64,000 nucleotides of DNA from the IMG/VR virus record IMGVR_UViG_3300032116_000001, positions 310,001 to 374,000 of that record. One strand, given 5' to 3'. A program made the position numbers and the translations under genes. Within the stretch, counting starts at the first letter, position 1. Every line of letters begins with the position of its first letter. Positions 24,073 to 32,719 of this stretch are shown piece by piece. This DNA comes from a virus. The notes beneath the pieces were generated by a model. It searched no databases, was not told the origin of the DNA, and was given only the letters and a program-made list of their open reading frames with translations.

Positions 24073-25018
24073 GAGAAAAGCTGCGACGGCACGGAAAGAC
24101 GTGCGAGAGCAGATGGTAGAAATGAGCTAGGTTTGCATCTCCCCGATAGAGGAAACTCATTTCATCTGGTAACCAATCCAGATCGTAGCTTTTCTCGGCG
24201 GCATGGCGTCGATAGATATCGCACTGCAAAGTGCAGAAAGAGATCAGGCCACTTCACGGTCTCTCGCCTTTCTTAAGAAAGGTCAACCATGCAAGCCCAG
24301 CACCTGTGAGCTTCAGGCCCAAAACCTGGAGATATGGTGGAAGATGGAGGGAGAAGAGTCAGCGTTATCGAGGCAACCGTGTAGATAACAGTTTGATCGC
24401 CGTTGCAAGCGGCAATGCCCACGCAAGCCATCGACATCTAAGGAGCGAAGGGTAGTTATATTTGTCCGAGGTTTAAGCAGCCAAGGGCTATATAGCACGA
24501 TGAAAGGCGAGGCGGAGAAGATGGACTTCAATGCCGTATTAGTCTTGAAATCGCGTTGAGTAACCTAGCAGGGTGAAAGACATGAGGCGTGTCATATTTT
24601 GTATTGTAAAGCAATATGAAGTGGCTGGACGCGCACGTCTCGCGTGAAGTTGCAAACATAGCTGAATGGTACAGCACTGTTATCTGAACAGTAGATTATT
24701 GGTTCAAGTCCAATTGTTTATTAAAAATGCAAAAGTCGCGTCCTGTGTTAATTGAAAGCAGCGTATTTCCTGAGTGTGGGACAGTCAGGAGCATCGAAGA
24801 TGGCAAGTCTAAGATGTATCGTAGGATTCAAGACGTAGTATCTTAGCGGATATTCACGGCAGTAAAATGTCGGCGGCAAGAAGATCACGTAGAAGATTAA
24901 CATTAAACTGGAAAAGCCACCAGTATAAAAAGGCCGCTGTGTGAAGGTACTGCTGGCAACAGTAGTGGACAATTAGGCAAAGCACATCGCAAGTGTGCTG
25001 TACTCCTAAAAAGCCGTC
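24073..25018 (+). ncRNA. candidate large structured RNA (about 0.95 kb)
   Basis: No convincing protein on either strand. Long-range stem GAGAAAAGCT (24073-24082) with AGCTTTTCTC (24187-24196), 10 bp, encloses GCACG/CGTGC and a two-part stem AGATG+AAATGAG with CTCATTT+CATCT. Further: palindrome CCTTTCTTAAGAAAGG (24267-24282), GTTATC/GATAAC (24364/24384), GCCG/CGGC, ACGCG/CGCGT, TCCTGA/TCAGGA (24768/24785), CTAAGAT/ATCTTAG (24809/24840), TACTG-CTGGCAA-CAGTA (24948-24964), GCACA/TGTGC (24982-24998). A tRNA-like gene lies inside. Resembles the setting of phage GOLLD and ROOL RNAs, but membership is untested. Confidence 0.5.
24652..24721 (+). pseudogene. tRNA-like gene inside the structured RNA
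   Basis: D-arm GCTG-AATGGTA-CAGC, anticodon stem ACTGT/ACAGT with loop TATCTGA (no T33), T-arm ATTGG-TTCAAGT-CCAAT. Acceptor GCAAACA/TGTTTAT pairs at six positions counting one wobble. No CCA. Anticodon uncertain (TCT by position). Confidence 0.45.
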
Positions 25019-25070
25019 ACAAATCAGTTTTTAGTCTACAAATTGAAACTCCCACATTAAATTTTAATGA

Positions 25071-25295
25071 CTAACATTTTGTTAGTTGAATCCTAAATGA
25101 GTCCCAATCCAACAGGGGTTCTTGGTCAGATTTAAGTTCTGCTGGGAGACTCATACGATGTAATCCTCGGAACCGATGCTCTGGGACATTGAATGAAAGT
25201 TCAATAGTCATATGATCGCCGAGGCGAGAAGAAAAGAAGTTTTGGCTTTCTTCTTTAAAAAAGCCAATTAGATTTGCGCTCGAATCAACCAAGGA
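25071..25295 (-). pseudogene. gene remnant beside the TnpB element
   Basis: Open frame without ATG at its upstream end, abutting the end of tnpB. Text reads as real protein (HMTIELSFNVPEHRFRGLHR, LLDWDSFRIQLTK). Possibly a gene truncated by the insertion, or a shorter gene from the internal ATG of MTIEL. An AGGAGG site with ATG on the far side of the element (about 26505) may be its old start. Function unknown. Confidence 0.4.
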
Positions 25296-25310
25296 CGCTT
25301 GGGAATATCG

Positions 25311-26432
25311 TCAACTACCACACGCACAAGGCGTGTGGCTTGCTACAAGCTCAGCCTTCGGCTGAGCGAACAATAGGGAGGTTGACTGCTCCCCTAAAGA
25401 ACCTATATTCTTACTGGCATTAAAGTCTGCATTCTCCGTGTGTCCGCAGGACATGCAGAGAAACACAGTTTGACTTTTTCTATTGGCTTTTTCACAATAT
25501 CCGCACTCACTACACGTCGCAGACGTGTAGTGAGCAGGAACAATAGCTAAAGGAACTCCATAGAGTTCAGCTTTGTAAGTAATGTAGCTTCTGAGTTGGG
25601 CGAATGCCCAACTCATTCTTTGACTTCTATTCACTCGCCTGACCGTTACTCTTTTGTTGATATGCGTTAGCTCTTCGAGAGCCAACGCATATCCGAGTGC
25701 CTTTGCTTTTGTTACTAAAAGTTTTGAAATGACGTGATTTGTGTCTTTTCTAAATCTGGATTCTTTTTGTCCACATTTCTTGATTCTTCTTTTTGCAGAG
25801 CGTGTTCCACGCTTCTGCAATCTTTGTCGATGAGAGTGATATTGTTTTCTTTTCTTCTCGATGTGTTCTCCCGAGAACACATCTCCTAAAGAACTTACAG
25901 CGATTTGTTTCACTCCTAAGTCTATTCCTATAACGTCTTTGGCGTTATAGGCTGATTCTGTTGGAATTTCTAAAGTACAAAGAAGATAGAACTTGCCATT
26001 TTGATAAACTAAATCAACTTGCCCCTTTCTATATTTGAAGCGTTCTTTGTCGTATATTTGGATTGGGATATTGATTCTTCCATCATTAGTCCAGATATTA
26101 ACTAAATCAGTTCCTTTAAAAGTGATTACTCTGTCGTCGTAGACGACAGCAGAAGTCTTTTTGAAGTAATTTGGATTTTTGCTTCTTTTCTTTTTATATG
26201 TAGCGGTAACCACATCAATAGCCCTTATTATTAATTGAGAAGAGAAGCTTGGATGCGTTTCACGCATCCCATGATATGCATTTCTTTGCAATTGAACTTT
26301 ATTATAAGTTTCTGTTGAATGAGCTATTGTTGAAAGCTCATTACAAACATCATTGAAAGTATTCATAGTGCGCAGAAGCGCACTATGATGAATCTCATTT
26401 GTATTGAGTTTCACTTTCAGAGTGATATTCAC
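25311..26432 (-). CDS. tnpB: TnpB, RNA-guided endonuclease with zinc ribbon
   Basis: 373 residues, GTG start. RuvC acids: Asp in GIDLGVKQIAVSS, Glu in LALEELTH, Asp in NADFNASKNIG. Zinc ribbon CSECGYCEKANRK...CMSCGH lies between them. Different branch from the TnpB at 7218, which lacks the ribbon. The last codons form a CCACACGC-ACAA-GGCGTGTGG hairpin, where the guide scaffold is usually encoded. No tnpA adjacent. Confidence 0.92.
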   Translation of the reverse strand: MNITLKVKLNTNEIHHSALLRTMNTFNDVCNELSTIAHSTETYNKVQLQRNAYHGMRETHPSFSSQLIIRAIDVVTATYKKKRSKNPNYFKKTSAVVYDDRVITFKGTDLVNIWTNDGRINIPIQIYDKERFKYRKGQVDLVYQNGKFYLLCTLEIPTESAYNAKDVIGIDLGVKQIAVSSLGDVFSGEHIEKKRKQYHSHRQRLQKRGTRSAKRRIKKCGQKESRFRKDTNHVISKLLVTKAKALGYALALEELTHINKRVTVRRVNRSQRMSWAFAQLRSYITYKAELYGVPLAIVPAHYTSATCSECGYCEKANRKSQTVFLCMSCGHTENADFNASKNIGSLGEQSTSLLFAQPKAELVASHTPCACGS

Positions 26433-26531
26433 ATTATGTGTTTATGTGTAATGCGTTCTAACACCTTCGTGATTTTCAATTATTTTTACATATTATCGTA
26501 AATTCGATTCCTCCTATAAAATTGTCGTCTT

Positions 26532-26556
26532 GGCGCAGACGTTAAACGCGCCTTTT
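26532..26556 (+). terminator. hairpin before metAP gene
   Basis: GGCGC-AGACGTTAAAC-GCGCC followed by TTTT. Lies 31 bases before the methionine aminopeptidase start, so it may attenuate or insulate. Confidence 0.55.
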
Positions 26557-26586
26557 CTGTTTTAAAAATTGTACAAGGAAAGTGTA

Positions 26587-27372
26587 ATGAGATTAAAAAC
26601 GAAACAAGAAATTTCAAAGATGTTTATCACTGGGGCCATTTTAGCCGATGCCCTTAAAATCATGAAAGAGTCAGTGGTGCCAGGTATCACAACCTTGGAA
26701 ATTGATTCTATAGGAGAATCGTATGTTAAGAGTTGTGGTGCAGTGGCCGCATTAAAGGGATTTAAGCCCCGATTTTCCGATCATGTTTACCAGCATGCAA
26801 CTTGTATTTCAGTTAATAATCAAATTATTCACGCCCCGCCCTCCGACTATACGATAAAAAAGGGGGATATTGTAACCTTGGACATGGCTATATCTAAAGC
26901 TTATTGGTATGCCGATGCGGCTATCACTATCGTAGTAGAAGACAATGACAGTGATGAATACAAAGAGTCAAAAATACTATCTGAATATACACACTTGGCA
27001 CTTTTGTCAACGATTGAAAAAATTATGTCAGGAGACATAAAAAAAACAAGCGACATTGGAAAGCATATTCAGAAAATGGCCGATAAAAAAAACTTCGGCG
27101 TGGTATCTGCGGCTTGCGGTCACTCGATAGGTCAAGAATTACATGAGCTAGGAATACAGATTCTTAATTCTTATGAAGAAGGAGATTCGGGGGTAAATAT
27201 TGTGCCAGGAATGACATTCTGTATAGAACCTATTTTTACAATGGGATCGGGTGATATTACGAAAGACAAGCTTGATCCTTGGACGATATATACTTCTGAT
27301 GGCTCTCATTCGGCTCACTGGGAACACACCGTGGCAATTACAGAAAATGGCCCCTTAATATTGACATTATGA
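26587..27372 (+). CDS. map: type I methionine aminopeptidase
   Basis: 261 residues from ATG 26587 (AAGGA 8 nt upstream; TTG 26569 is the alternative). All five metal ligands are in place: Asp in TLDMA, Asp in YADAA, His in CGHSIG, Glu in CIEPIF, Glu in HWEHTVA. It removes N-terminal Met from nascent proteins. In a phage with many proteins, several sharing MW-leaders, it may act on its own products, though Trp at position 2 normally blocks MetAP. ATGA overlap with a small downstream ORF. Confidence 0.92.
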   Translation: MRLKTKQEISKMFITGAILADALKIMKESVVPGITTLEIDSIGESYVKSCGAVAALKGFKPRFSDHVYQHATCISVNNQIIHAPPSDYTIKKGDIVTLDMAISKAYWYADAAITIVVEDNDSDEYKESKILSEYTHLALLSTIEKIMSGDIKKTSDIGKHIQKMADKKNFGVVSAACGHSIGQELHELGIQILNSYEEGDSGVNIVPGMTFCIEPIFTMGSGDITKDKLDPWTIYTSDGSHSAHWEHTVAITENGPLILTL

Positions 27373-27533
27373 AACCAAAGATTAGACAATCCGTAATTTG
27401 CGCTCATGTATGCTTCGATTTTGCGATAGATAGCGGGAAAGCCCACGGCTTCAAATTTCTCCTTAAAAAATCCCCCATTTTTGAGATTCCATTAGCATAT
27501 AAAAGTTATGCTAAAACAAAAACAAACTTATAG
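27369..27533 (+). CDS. possible 54-aa peptide coupled to map
   Basis: ATG in an ATGA overlap with the map stop, 54 codons to TAG. Basic, mildly hydrophobic (HGFKFLLKKSPIFEIPLAY). Overlaps the next gene's start by 26 bases. Coupling supports it, but no homology is recognised. Confidence 0.4.
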   Translation: MKPKIRQSVICAHVCFDFAIDSGKAHGFKFLLKKSPIFEIPLAYKSYAKTKTNL

Positions 27534-28311
27534 CAGCAAGTCTGTCGTCCACGTTGAATCCGAACTAGAGATTGTGCCTTTGGGACATCTTGATTTGCAT
27601 GCATACCGACTGGTTCAAAATTCAATCATTGATTCACAGGGCGATTATATTATTAGAGTTGACATACCCAAGTCTTCAACTACCGAAGGCATTGCTCATC
27701 TGTCGGATATTGAAAAATTTATCAACTCAGGAGAAGGTTATTCGACTAAATCAAATATTGATGGAAGAATTGATTCAAGTTATTGGGCCTTTTTGCCTAT
27801 GTCTGAAAGAAAAAGTGTGTTTAACTATGATAACTTTAGGCAGGCTGTGGTTGATAATCCATTTACTGCTTTTACGGGTGGCAAAGTAAGTAAAGATGAT
27901 CTAGTAACGTATAGTGGTGGGTATTTTTTTGATATTAACCTGAAACCGTTGCCACAACCAATTGTTTTGGATGCAAGCGGTATGTATACTGAACGTTTTT
28001 ACGACTTAGAAAAACTTATCAACATCCTTGGAAAAAGAAAAGATATTAAGTTTTATGATATAATGGGCAGAGAAATTGCGCATGCCGATGAAGATGCTAT
28101 CTTTTACTCTGACGGAGAAGATACTATTTTTGCGCACTGGCACCCATCGGCCAGTGACATGGAGTTGATTTGGGAAGAGTGTTGCCTGATCTTGCCGCCT
28201 AAGGAAGGCAAGAAACAAATTGACACCACTCCGTATTTCAGAATGCATGAAGCGATTTTGAATCGTGATTTGCTAGGCCTTCGGCGCAAAGGCGCTCGTT
28301 GGAGCCTGTAA
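27508..28311 (+). CDS. hypothetical protein, 267 aa
   Basis: Unrecognised soluble protein. TATAAAAG lies five bases before the ATG. Contains IFAHWHPSASDMELIWEECC near the C-terminus and an Arg-rich end (LGLRRKGARW). No domain assigned. Confidence 0.65.
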   Translation: MLKQKQTYSSKSVVHVESELEIVPLGHLDLHAYRLVQNSIIDSQGDYIIRVDIPKSSTTEGIAHLSDIEKFINSGEGYSTKSNIDGRIDSSYWAFLPMSERKSVFNYDNFRQAVVDNPFTAFTGGKVSKDDLVTYSGGYFFDINLKPLPQPIVLDASGMYTERFYDLEKLINILGKRKDIKFYDIMGREIAHADEDAIFYSDGEDTIFAHWHPSASDMELIWEECCLILPPKEGKKQIDTTPYFRMHEAILNRDLLGLRRKGARWSL

Positions 28312-28320
28312 TTAAAAAGA

Positions 28321-28360
28321 TAGCATTTGTACGACAAAATTAAAAGTTATACAAATGCTA
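28321..28360. terminator. 11-bp inverted repeat
   Basis: TAGCATTTGTA (28321-28331) with TACAAATGCTA (28350-28360), 18-nt A-rich loop. AT-rich, no T-run, so it may be a weak terminator or protein site between two genes. Confidence 0.4.
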
Positions 28361-28378
28361 TCGCAGTATAATAACTCT

Positions 28379-28792
28379 ATGCGATCATTTTTATTCACTC
28401 TAGTCATTGGTCTTTCAAGTTTGTCTTTTTCACAAAATTCGTTTTTACCAAAAGACAAACTTGAAATGAATTATTCTTTCCAGTCCAGAGAGGGGCTTTC
28501 TATCACATGGAACAGTGTGCATCCTCTTGGCGCAGATATATGGGAGGCACCAAGCCAATACAGATTTAGATCGGATTATGGCTTTGGCTTCGGTGGCGGA
28601 AGACTGTCAATGTTCTTTGAGGATTCTGGCTCCAATTACTCCTGGAATGATCGTCAAAACTTTGGGTTTACTTATGGTTTTGGGTCGGTTAATACCAAGT
28701 TGGAAATCCAATTTTTTCGCAGAGAGCGCTCGGGAGCCTTTTCACGCGAAAATGGCACGGACATAAAAATTAATTTTTCAACAAAATTCTAA
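28379..28792 (+). CDS. exported beta-rich protein, possible outer-membrane protein
   Basis: 137 residues from ATG 28379, with TATAATA eleven bases upstream. Signal peptide MRSFLFTLVIGLSSLSFSQ, cleavage after SFS or SQN. The mature part alternates polar and aromatic residues (YRFRSDYGFGFGG, FGFTYGFGS, LEIQFFRRE) and ends in Phe (FSTKF), the C-terminal mark of proteins inserted by BAM. Possible role in surface change or superinfection exclusion. Eight-strand barrels are about this size. Family not recognised. Confidence 0.6.
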   Translation: MRSFLFTLVIGLSSLSFSQNSFLPKDKLEMNYSFQSREGLSITWNSVHPLGADIWEAPSQYRFRSDYGFGFGGGRLSMFFEDSGSNYSWNDRQNFGFTYGFGSVNTKLEIQFFRRERSGAFSRENGTDIKINFSTKF

Positions 28793-28803
28793 AACAAGAA
28801 ACT

Positions 28804-28829
28804 TTTTGAGATTTTCATTCGTATTAAAG
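28804..28829 (+). promoter_or_regulatory. candidate phage promoter for TerD-like gene
   Basis: TTTTTG, 11 nt, CGTATTAAAG. Unlike other sites it lies about 170 bases before the ATG, giving a long leader. Confidence 0.5.
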
Positions 28830-28994
28830 ATACGGCTACGATCATCCTTCCTTCTAAAAATTATCGGCTTGCCGCCAGGCGAGCTACTCCATAGAAAACT
28901 AGGGTGATTAATTTCCGTAAAATATATTGGCTATGGTGGAGCTTCCTTCTAAAAATTCATTGGTAGATAATCAGCTCCACCGCTTTCCAAAATC
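28830..28994 (+). promoter_or_regulatory. structured leader with CTTCCTTCTAAAAATT repeat
   Basis: The 15-16 base string CTTCCTTCTAAAAATT occurs at about 28848 and 28940. GGTGGAGCT (about 28934) pairs with AGCTCCACC (about 28973-28981) just before the start codon. CCATAG/CTATGG is a second stem that overlaps the same segment. This could regulate translation of the next gene. Confidence 0.45.
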
Positions 28995-31088
28995 ATGAAT
29001 AACTCAATTTATATCCGAAGACGGAACAAGATTTGTGTTCCGTATGTTGCTCAAAGTGATTCTGTCACCAACGTTGCACATGTTGCATCTATTGTCAAAA
29101 ATGTAGAGACCCTTGGTTATACATTCTCGAAGAATCTTTTTGAGGCTCTTCAGGGATTGTCCCTAAAGCAGCTGTCTGATTTCTATGACAACTTTATGCC
29201 GATCTTTCGATATGCTCGTGGAGCACATCGTGATTACAATCCGATGTATCCCAATTTCCCCGATCAAGTAATGGAAGCGAGCGAAGCAGAGCTTTTTATC
29301 AATGCAATGATACATTATTGGTCTTCAGGGACCATCATGCCCGAATACAGAAAGAAAGAGCGGCTTCCCATTGCCGAAGACTCAAATCTTACGGTAATTG
29401 ATTTGGGAAACGAAGAAGAATTCAAGTCATTGTTTGCTCAAATTTTAGGTTCCAATACGTCACTGTCGGCTCAGGATAAGGAAGACATTGATTGGTATCT
29501 TAGATATTACGGACTGGATATTGACATGATGCCTTCTGAAATTCCTCAGAAGGAAAATCGCGCTTACGTTGCAAACTTGATCATGTTTTTGGTCGAATCT
29601 CCTGATGTTGCCACAGAATATTTGTTTAGATATTTTAGTACTCCCACGGATGTATTAAGATTGGCAGTAGCAATGTCCAATGGTGATGTTTCTTTGGCTA
29701 AGGCTTGCAAATTTAGAAATTTCAAGCGATCAGAGAGGGCTCTTTTATTGTCATTGCTTTCAAGGACAGTACATCCCGTTGAGGACATGCTAAAGTGGAA
29801 GAATCGTTGGATTCGCCTTGGCGAAAAACTTCACGTTGGCGAATATGCAGACAGATTCCCCAAGGCCTATGAAGCTTTTAGAATTCTTCGCAACAATGAA
29901 AAAGTAGAAACATTTAATAGTGTGGTTGAAAAGTCATTGCTTGATCGGGACATTAGCACAGCCGTAAGAAAGTTGGTTAAGCGACCTGGAGAACTTGCCC
30001 GCCGATTAGACCACTTGGTGAGAATTTCAACATTTGATCAGCGTGTGGAAATCGTGTCTGCGTTTTCTAGTGTTGTTGAGCAAATATCAACTCCCGTTCT
30101 TTTGCAAGTGCGACAGCACTTTGCTTCAAGAAACAATGAATCTAAGCTTCGTGTTTTCTTCCCTAAGGGAAATGTAGCAAAAGCAAAGATGATTGACAAT
30201 GATCTCCCTGTCATTTCTGAAGCGATTTGTTTTGCATTTGTAAGAACTTGCGAAGAAGCTCTGTCACAAAGATTTTCCGCAATGCCGTCGCTCGGAAATG
30301 TTTATGTGGATGAAGGCTTAAAGAATTATTTGCTTCCGTTTTCTCAACGATCAGCATCGAAGGCTTTAAAAACTCTTGTTCGCGGTAGCAAAGTTGATTT
30401 GGAAAGCAACAAGGACACATTGAGATTCTTTGTTTGGTGGATAAACGGCAATGGCCGCACGGACATTGACTTATCGGCTTCGACATTCGACAAGGATTTT
30501 AACTACATTGATGTTTTGTCTTACTACAATTTGCGAGGATTGGGTGGTTGTCATAGCGGGGATATCGTTGACGCTCCCGATGGAGCCAGTGAGTTTATAG
30601 ACATTTCTTTGTCTAAGATTGCTGAGTCTGGTGCGCGATATATTGTTATGACTCTCAATGTGTATAGGGGCGAAAATTTCGTCGAACTTCCTGAGTGCTT
30701 TGCTGGCTGGATGCTGCGCGAAAGTCCTCAGTCGGGGGAAATTTTTGAACCCAAGACTGTTCAGAACAGGTTTGATATCACCGCTGACATGCGCATTGCT
30801 GTGCCGCTGATCATCGACGTGGTTGAAAGACAAGTTATTTGGTGCGATTTGTCATTAAAGCATAATAACTTCTCGGCCAATCATGTTGAGGGCAATAAGA
30901 GGGGCATTAATGCAACATTGCAGTCAATGACTAGCCTAAACAAGCCCAATATGTATGATCTGCTTAGAATTCATGCGTCTGCTAGAGGCGTGATCGTTGA
31001 CTCGCCTGAAGAGGCCGATGTCGTTTTCTCTGTGGAAAATGACACCCCTCAAATGCTTGAAACTATCGCATCGGAGTACATGGCATGA
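28995..31088 (+). CDS. TerD-family (tellurium-resistance associated) protein
   Basis: 697 residues. The N-terminal 430 residues are helical, with LRLAVAMSNGDVSLA and RSERALLLSLLSR, as in the long partner of bacterial ter stress operons. The C-terminal part has FVWWINGNGRTDIDLSASTF, YYNLRGLGGCHSGDIVDAPDGA (split here), FIDISLSKI, and GARYIVMTLNVY, all typical of TerD-like Ca-binding folds. Ter proteins link to tellurite, colicin and phage resistance. A phage copy could counter host defence or exclude rivals. ATGA overlap with the next gene. Confidence 0.72.
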   Translation: MNNSIYIRRRNKICVPYVAQSDSVTNVAHVASIVKNVETLGYTFSKNLFEALQGLSLKQLSDFYDNFMPIFRYARGAHRDYNPMYPNFPDQVMEASEAELFINAMIHYWSSGTIMPEYRKKERLPIAEDSNLTVIDLGNEEEFKSLFAQILGSNTSLSAQDKEDIDWYLRYYGLDIDMMPSEIPQKENRAYVANLIMFLVESPDVATEYLFRYFSTPTDVLRLAVAMSNGDVSLAKACKFRNFKRSERALLLSLLSRTVHPVEDMLKWKNRWIRLGEKLHVGEYADRFPKAYEAFRILRNNEKVETFNSVVEKSLLDRDISTAVRKLVKRPGELARRLDHLVRISTFDQRVEIVSAFSSVVEQISTPVLLQVRQHFASRNNESKLRVFFPKGNVAKAKMIDNDLPVISEAICFAFVRTCEEALSQRFSAMPSLGNVYVDEGLKNYLLPFSQRSASKALKTLVRGSKVDLESNKDTLRFFVWWINGNGRTDIDLSASTFDKDFNYIDVLSYYNLRGLGGCHSGDIVDAPDGASEFIDISLSKIAESGARYIVMTLNVYRGENFVELPECFAGWMLRESPQSGEIFEPKTVQNRFDITADMRIAVPLIIDVVERQVIWCDLSLKHNNFSANHVEGNKRGINATLQSMTSLNKPNMYDLLRIHASARGVIVDSPEEADVVFSVENDTPQMLETIASEYMA

Positions 31089-31456
31089 AGTCCAAATACT
31101 CTATTGGTGATAGAGTAAAGACAAGATACGATGCCCAGGTGACAAAGGAAATTATGATTCCTGCGGGGACCATGGGCAAAGTAATTAGGGTTGATAATGT
31201 CGATCACAAATGGGGCAAAGTGTATCCCTGCACTAGACGGGGATACACCGCCTCTTGGGTTGAATTTGATAGCATTCCAATGTATTTTCTTATGTATAAT
31301 AGTCAGTTGGAGTGGCTTTCGAGTTCCCCGACTGACGACAGCTACACCACAGAAGTTATCGATGGCCATACTGTATTAAAGTTTCCTGACGGGACAGAAC
31401 TTTGGCACAAAGGCGAAACTCTTTATAACGGACTTGAAGCATTACCCCCCAATTGA
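31085..31456 (+). CDS. hypothetical protein, 123 aa
   Basis: Start overlaps the TerD-like stop. N-terminus YSIGDRVKTRYDAQVTKE, IPAGTMGKVIRV resembles a small SH3/KOW-like barrel. No specific family. Probably co-expressed with the TerD-like gene. Confidence 0.6.
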   Translation: MKSKYSIGDRVKTRYDAQVTKEIMIPAGTMGKVIRVDNVDHKWGKVYPCTRRGYTASWVEFDSIPMYFLMYNSQLEWLSSSPTDDSYTTEVIDGHTVLKFPDGTELWHKGETLYNGLEALPPN

Positions 31457-31474
31457 ATTTAAATTGAAGTAAAA

Positions 31475-31795
31475 ATGGCACACGGCAGAGAAGCGTATAT
31501 TGAGCGGTTAAGGTCTGGCGAAAACGTCAGCTTTAGAGAAAGCGGAAATTCTATGACCCCGAAAATCAAACATAGACAAAAATGCACGTATTCACCTGTG
31601 CTTAGTCACGATGACATTCAAGTCGGGGATGCAGTGTTTTGCAAAGTTGGCTCATACTATTACACGCATTTAATTAAGGCCAAAAAGCAAGAAGGCGATG
31701 ATTATATTTATCAGATTGGCAACAATCATGGAAAAATTAATGGCTGGACCACTTTAAACAAGATTTACGGTAAGGTTATCAAAGTTCAAGACTGA
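31475..31795 (+). CDS. S24/S26-like peptidase-fold protein, 106 aa
   Basis: FRESGNSMTPKIKHRQ carries the G-x-S-M-x-P motif with the nucleophile Ser of LexA/signal peptidase folds, then IQVGDAVFCKVGSYYYTHLIKA with a Lys at about the place of the catalytic base. No DNA-binding domain and no membrane anchor. Might be a stand-alone protease or a non-catalytic relative. Confidence 0.55.
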   Translation: MAHGREAYIERLRSGENVSFRESGNSMTPKIKHRQKCTYSPVLSHDDIQVGDAVFCKVGSYYYTHLIKAKKQEGDDYIYQIGNNHGKINGWTTLNKIYGKVIKVQD

Positions 31796-31831
31796 AAGGG
31801 CTGTTTTGCCACCACGCCGAATTCATTTAAT

Positions 31832-32719
31832 GTGTGGTATAGGTCAGCATCTGAGTCATTGAACAAATCGCGTTACAATCGCGATTTGTCTTCGATTATG
31901 CAAGACACTTTTTTCCACGGCACGGCTGAAAACTTTGAAGGTCCGCTTAAAGGCGGCGCATATGATAACATTATATGGACAGCAAATAATCCAGCTGTAG
32001 CACAAAATTACATTCCAGCTTCAGGAGCGCAATCGGGTTTTTCTCTTGACAAATGGGCTGAGGATCACGAGCCATATTCTCACTTTCGATATCATCGGGG
32101 CACGGACGTTGCACTTTTGAAACAAATGGGATATGGCTATCCTACTGATGAAGAATTATATCCGAATGGTGAGCTTAAAAACTATCGTATAAAAGATCGC
32201 CATGCAACACATGGAGAGATGCGGGAATATTTAAGATCGCTGGGATACGACCCAGAAGAAGATTTTTGGATTAACACAGAATATGTTGATGGTGACGAGA
32301 TTGTCCGCCCCAAGAATTACAAAATGCCAGGCAGGCTTTTTATTGGGCATCCTCAAAAGCCTTTGAATATTTTTGATACTACTGAGTATTTAGAAGGCGA
32401 TGAATCTAACCCAGCTTATCACATGCATGATGTTTTTAATCTTATTAAAGGCAAGGGATATCACGGCGTTAAAATACCAGATTTTGCTCAGTCAAAAAAC
32501 TGGGGAAATGTGCATCACGAAAGTGTTGGAATTTTCCCCGAATATGTTGATCATTTAAACTGGGATGTTATACCAGCGGTAAATTTTGACTGGGGAGATA
32601 ATCTTTTAGGTGTTTATTCGACGCCTGACTGGGATATTCATCATAAGCAACAGATACTTTCTGCTCATCAAAGTGGCGAAAAAGTTGATCCTCGATTATT
32701 AGACTGGGCTCAAAATTAA
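31832..32719 (+). CDS. MWYR-tagged ADP-ribosyltransferase-like protein
   Basis: 295 residues, GTG start chosen because it gives the shared leader MWYRSAS. TFFHGTAENFEGPLKGG and IIWTANNPAVAQNYI fit the first two blocks of ART folds (H-G-T, then W/F-x-x-x-x-x-x-A-x-x-Y). Later YLEGDESNPAYHMHDV and GKGYHGVKIPDF. ARTs move ADP-ribose from NAD to a target. The catalytic Glu cannot be fixed by eye. Likely injected with DNA. Ends head to head with the next gene, overlapping by four bases. Confidence 0.65.
   Translation: MWYRSASESLNKSRYNRDLSSIMQDTFFHGTAENFEGPLKGGAYDNIIWTANNPAVAQNYIPASGAQSGFSLDKWAEDHEPYSHFRYHRGTDVALLKQMGYGYPTDEELYPNGELKNYRIKDRHATHGEMREYLRSLGYDPEEDFWINTEYVDGDEIVRPKNYKMPGRLFIGHPQKPLNIFDTTEYLEGDESNPAYHMHDVFNLIKGKGYHGVKIPDFAQSKNWGNVHHESVGIFPEYVDHLNWDVIPAVNFDWGDNLLGVYSTPDWDIHHKQQILSAHQSGEKVDPRLLDWAQN

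Noticed and set aside
24073-25018. Group I intron in a tRNA gene
   Set aside because: I find no P/Q/R/S core strings and the internal tRNA-like gene is not split at its anticodon.
28800-28830. Bacteroidota-type promoter (TTTG with TAnnTTTG)
   Set aside because: The second element is CGTATTA and spacing is about 11, not about 20.
26587-31795. Defence island of host origin
   Set aside because: Genes are interleaved with phage-type promoters and families and show no host operon or integration boundary.
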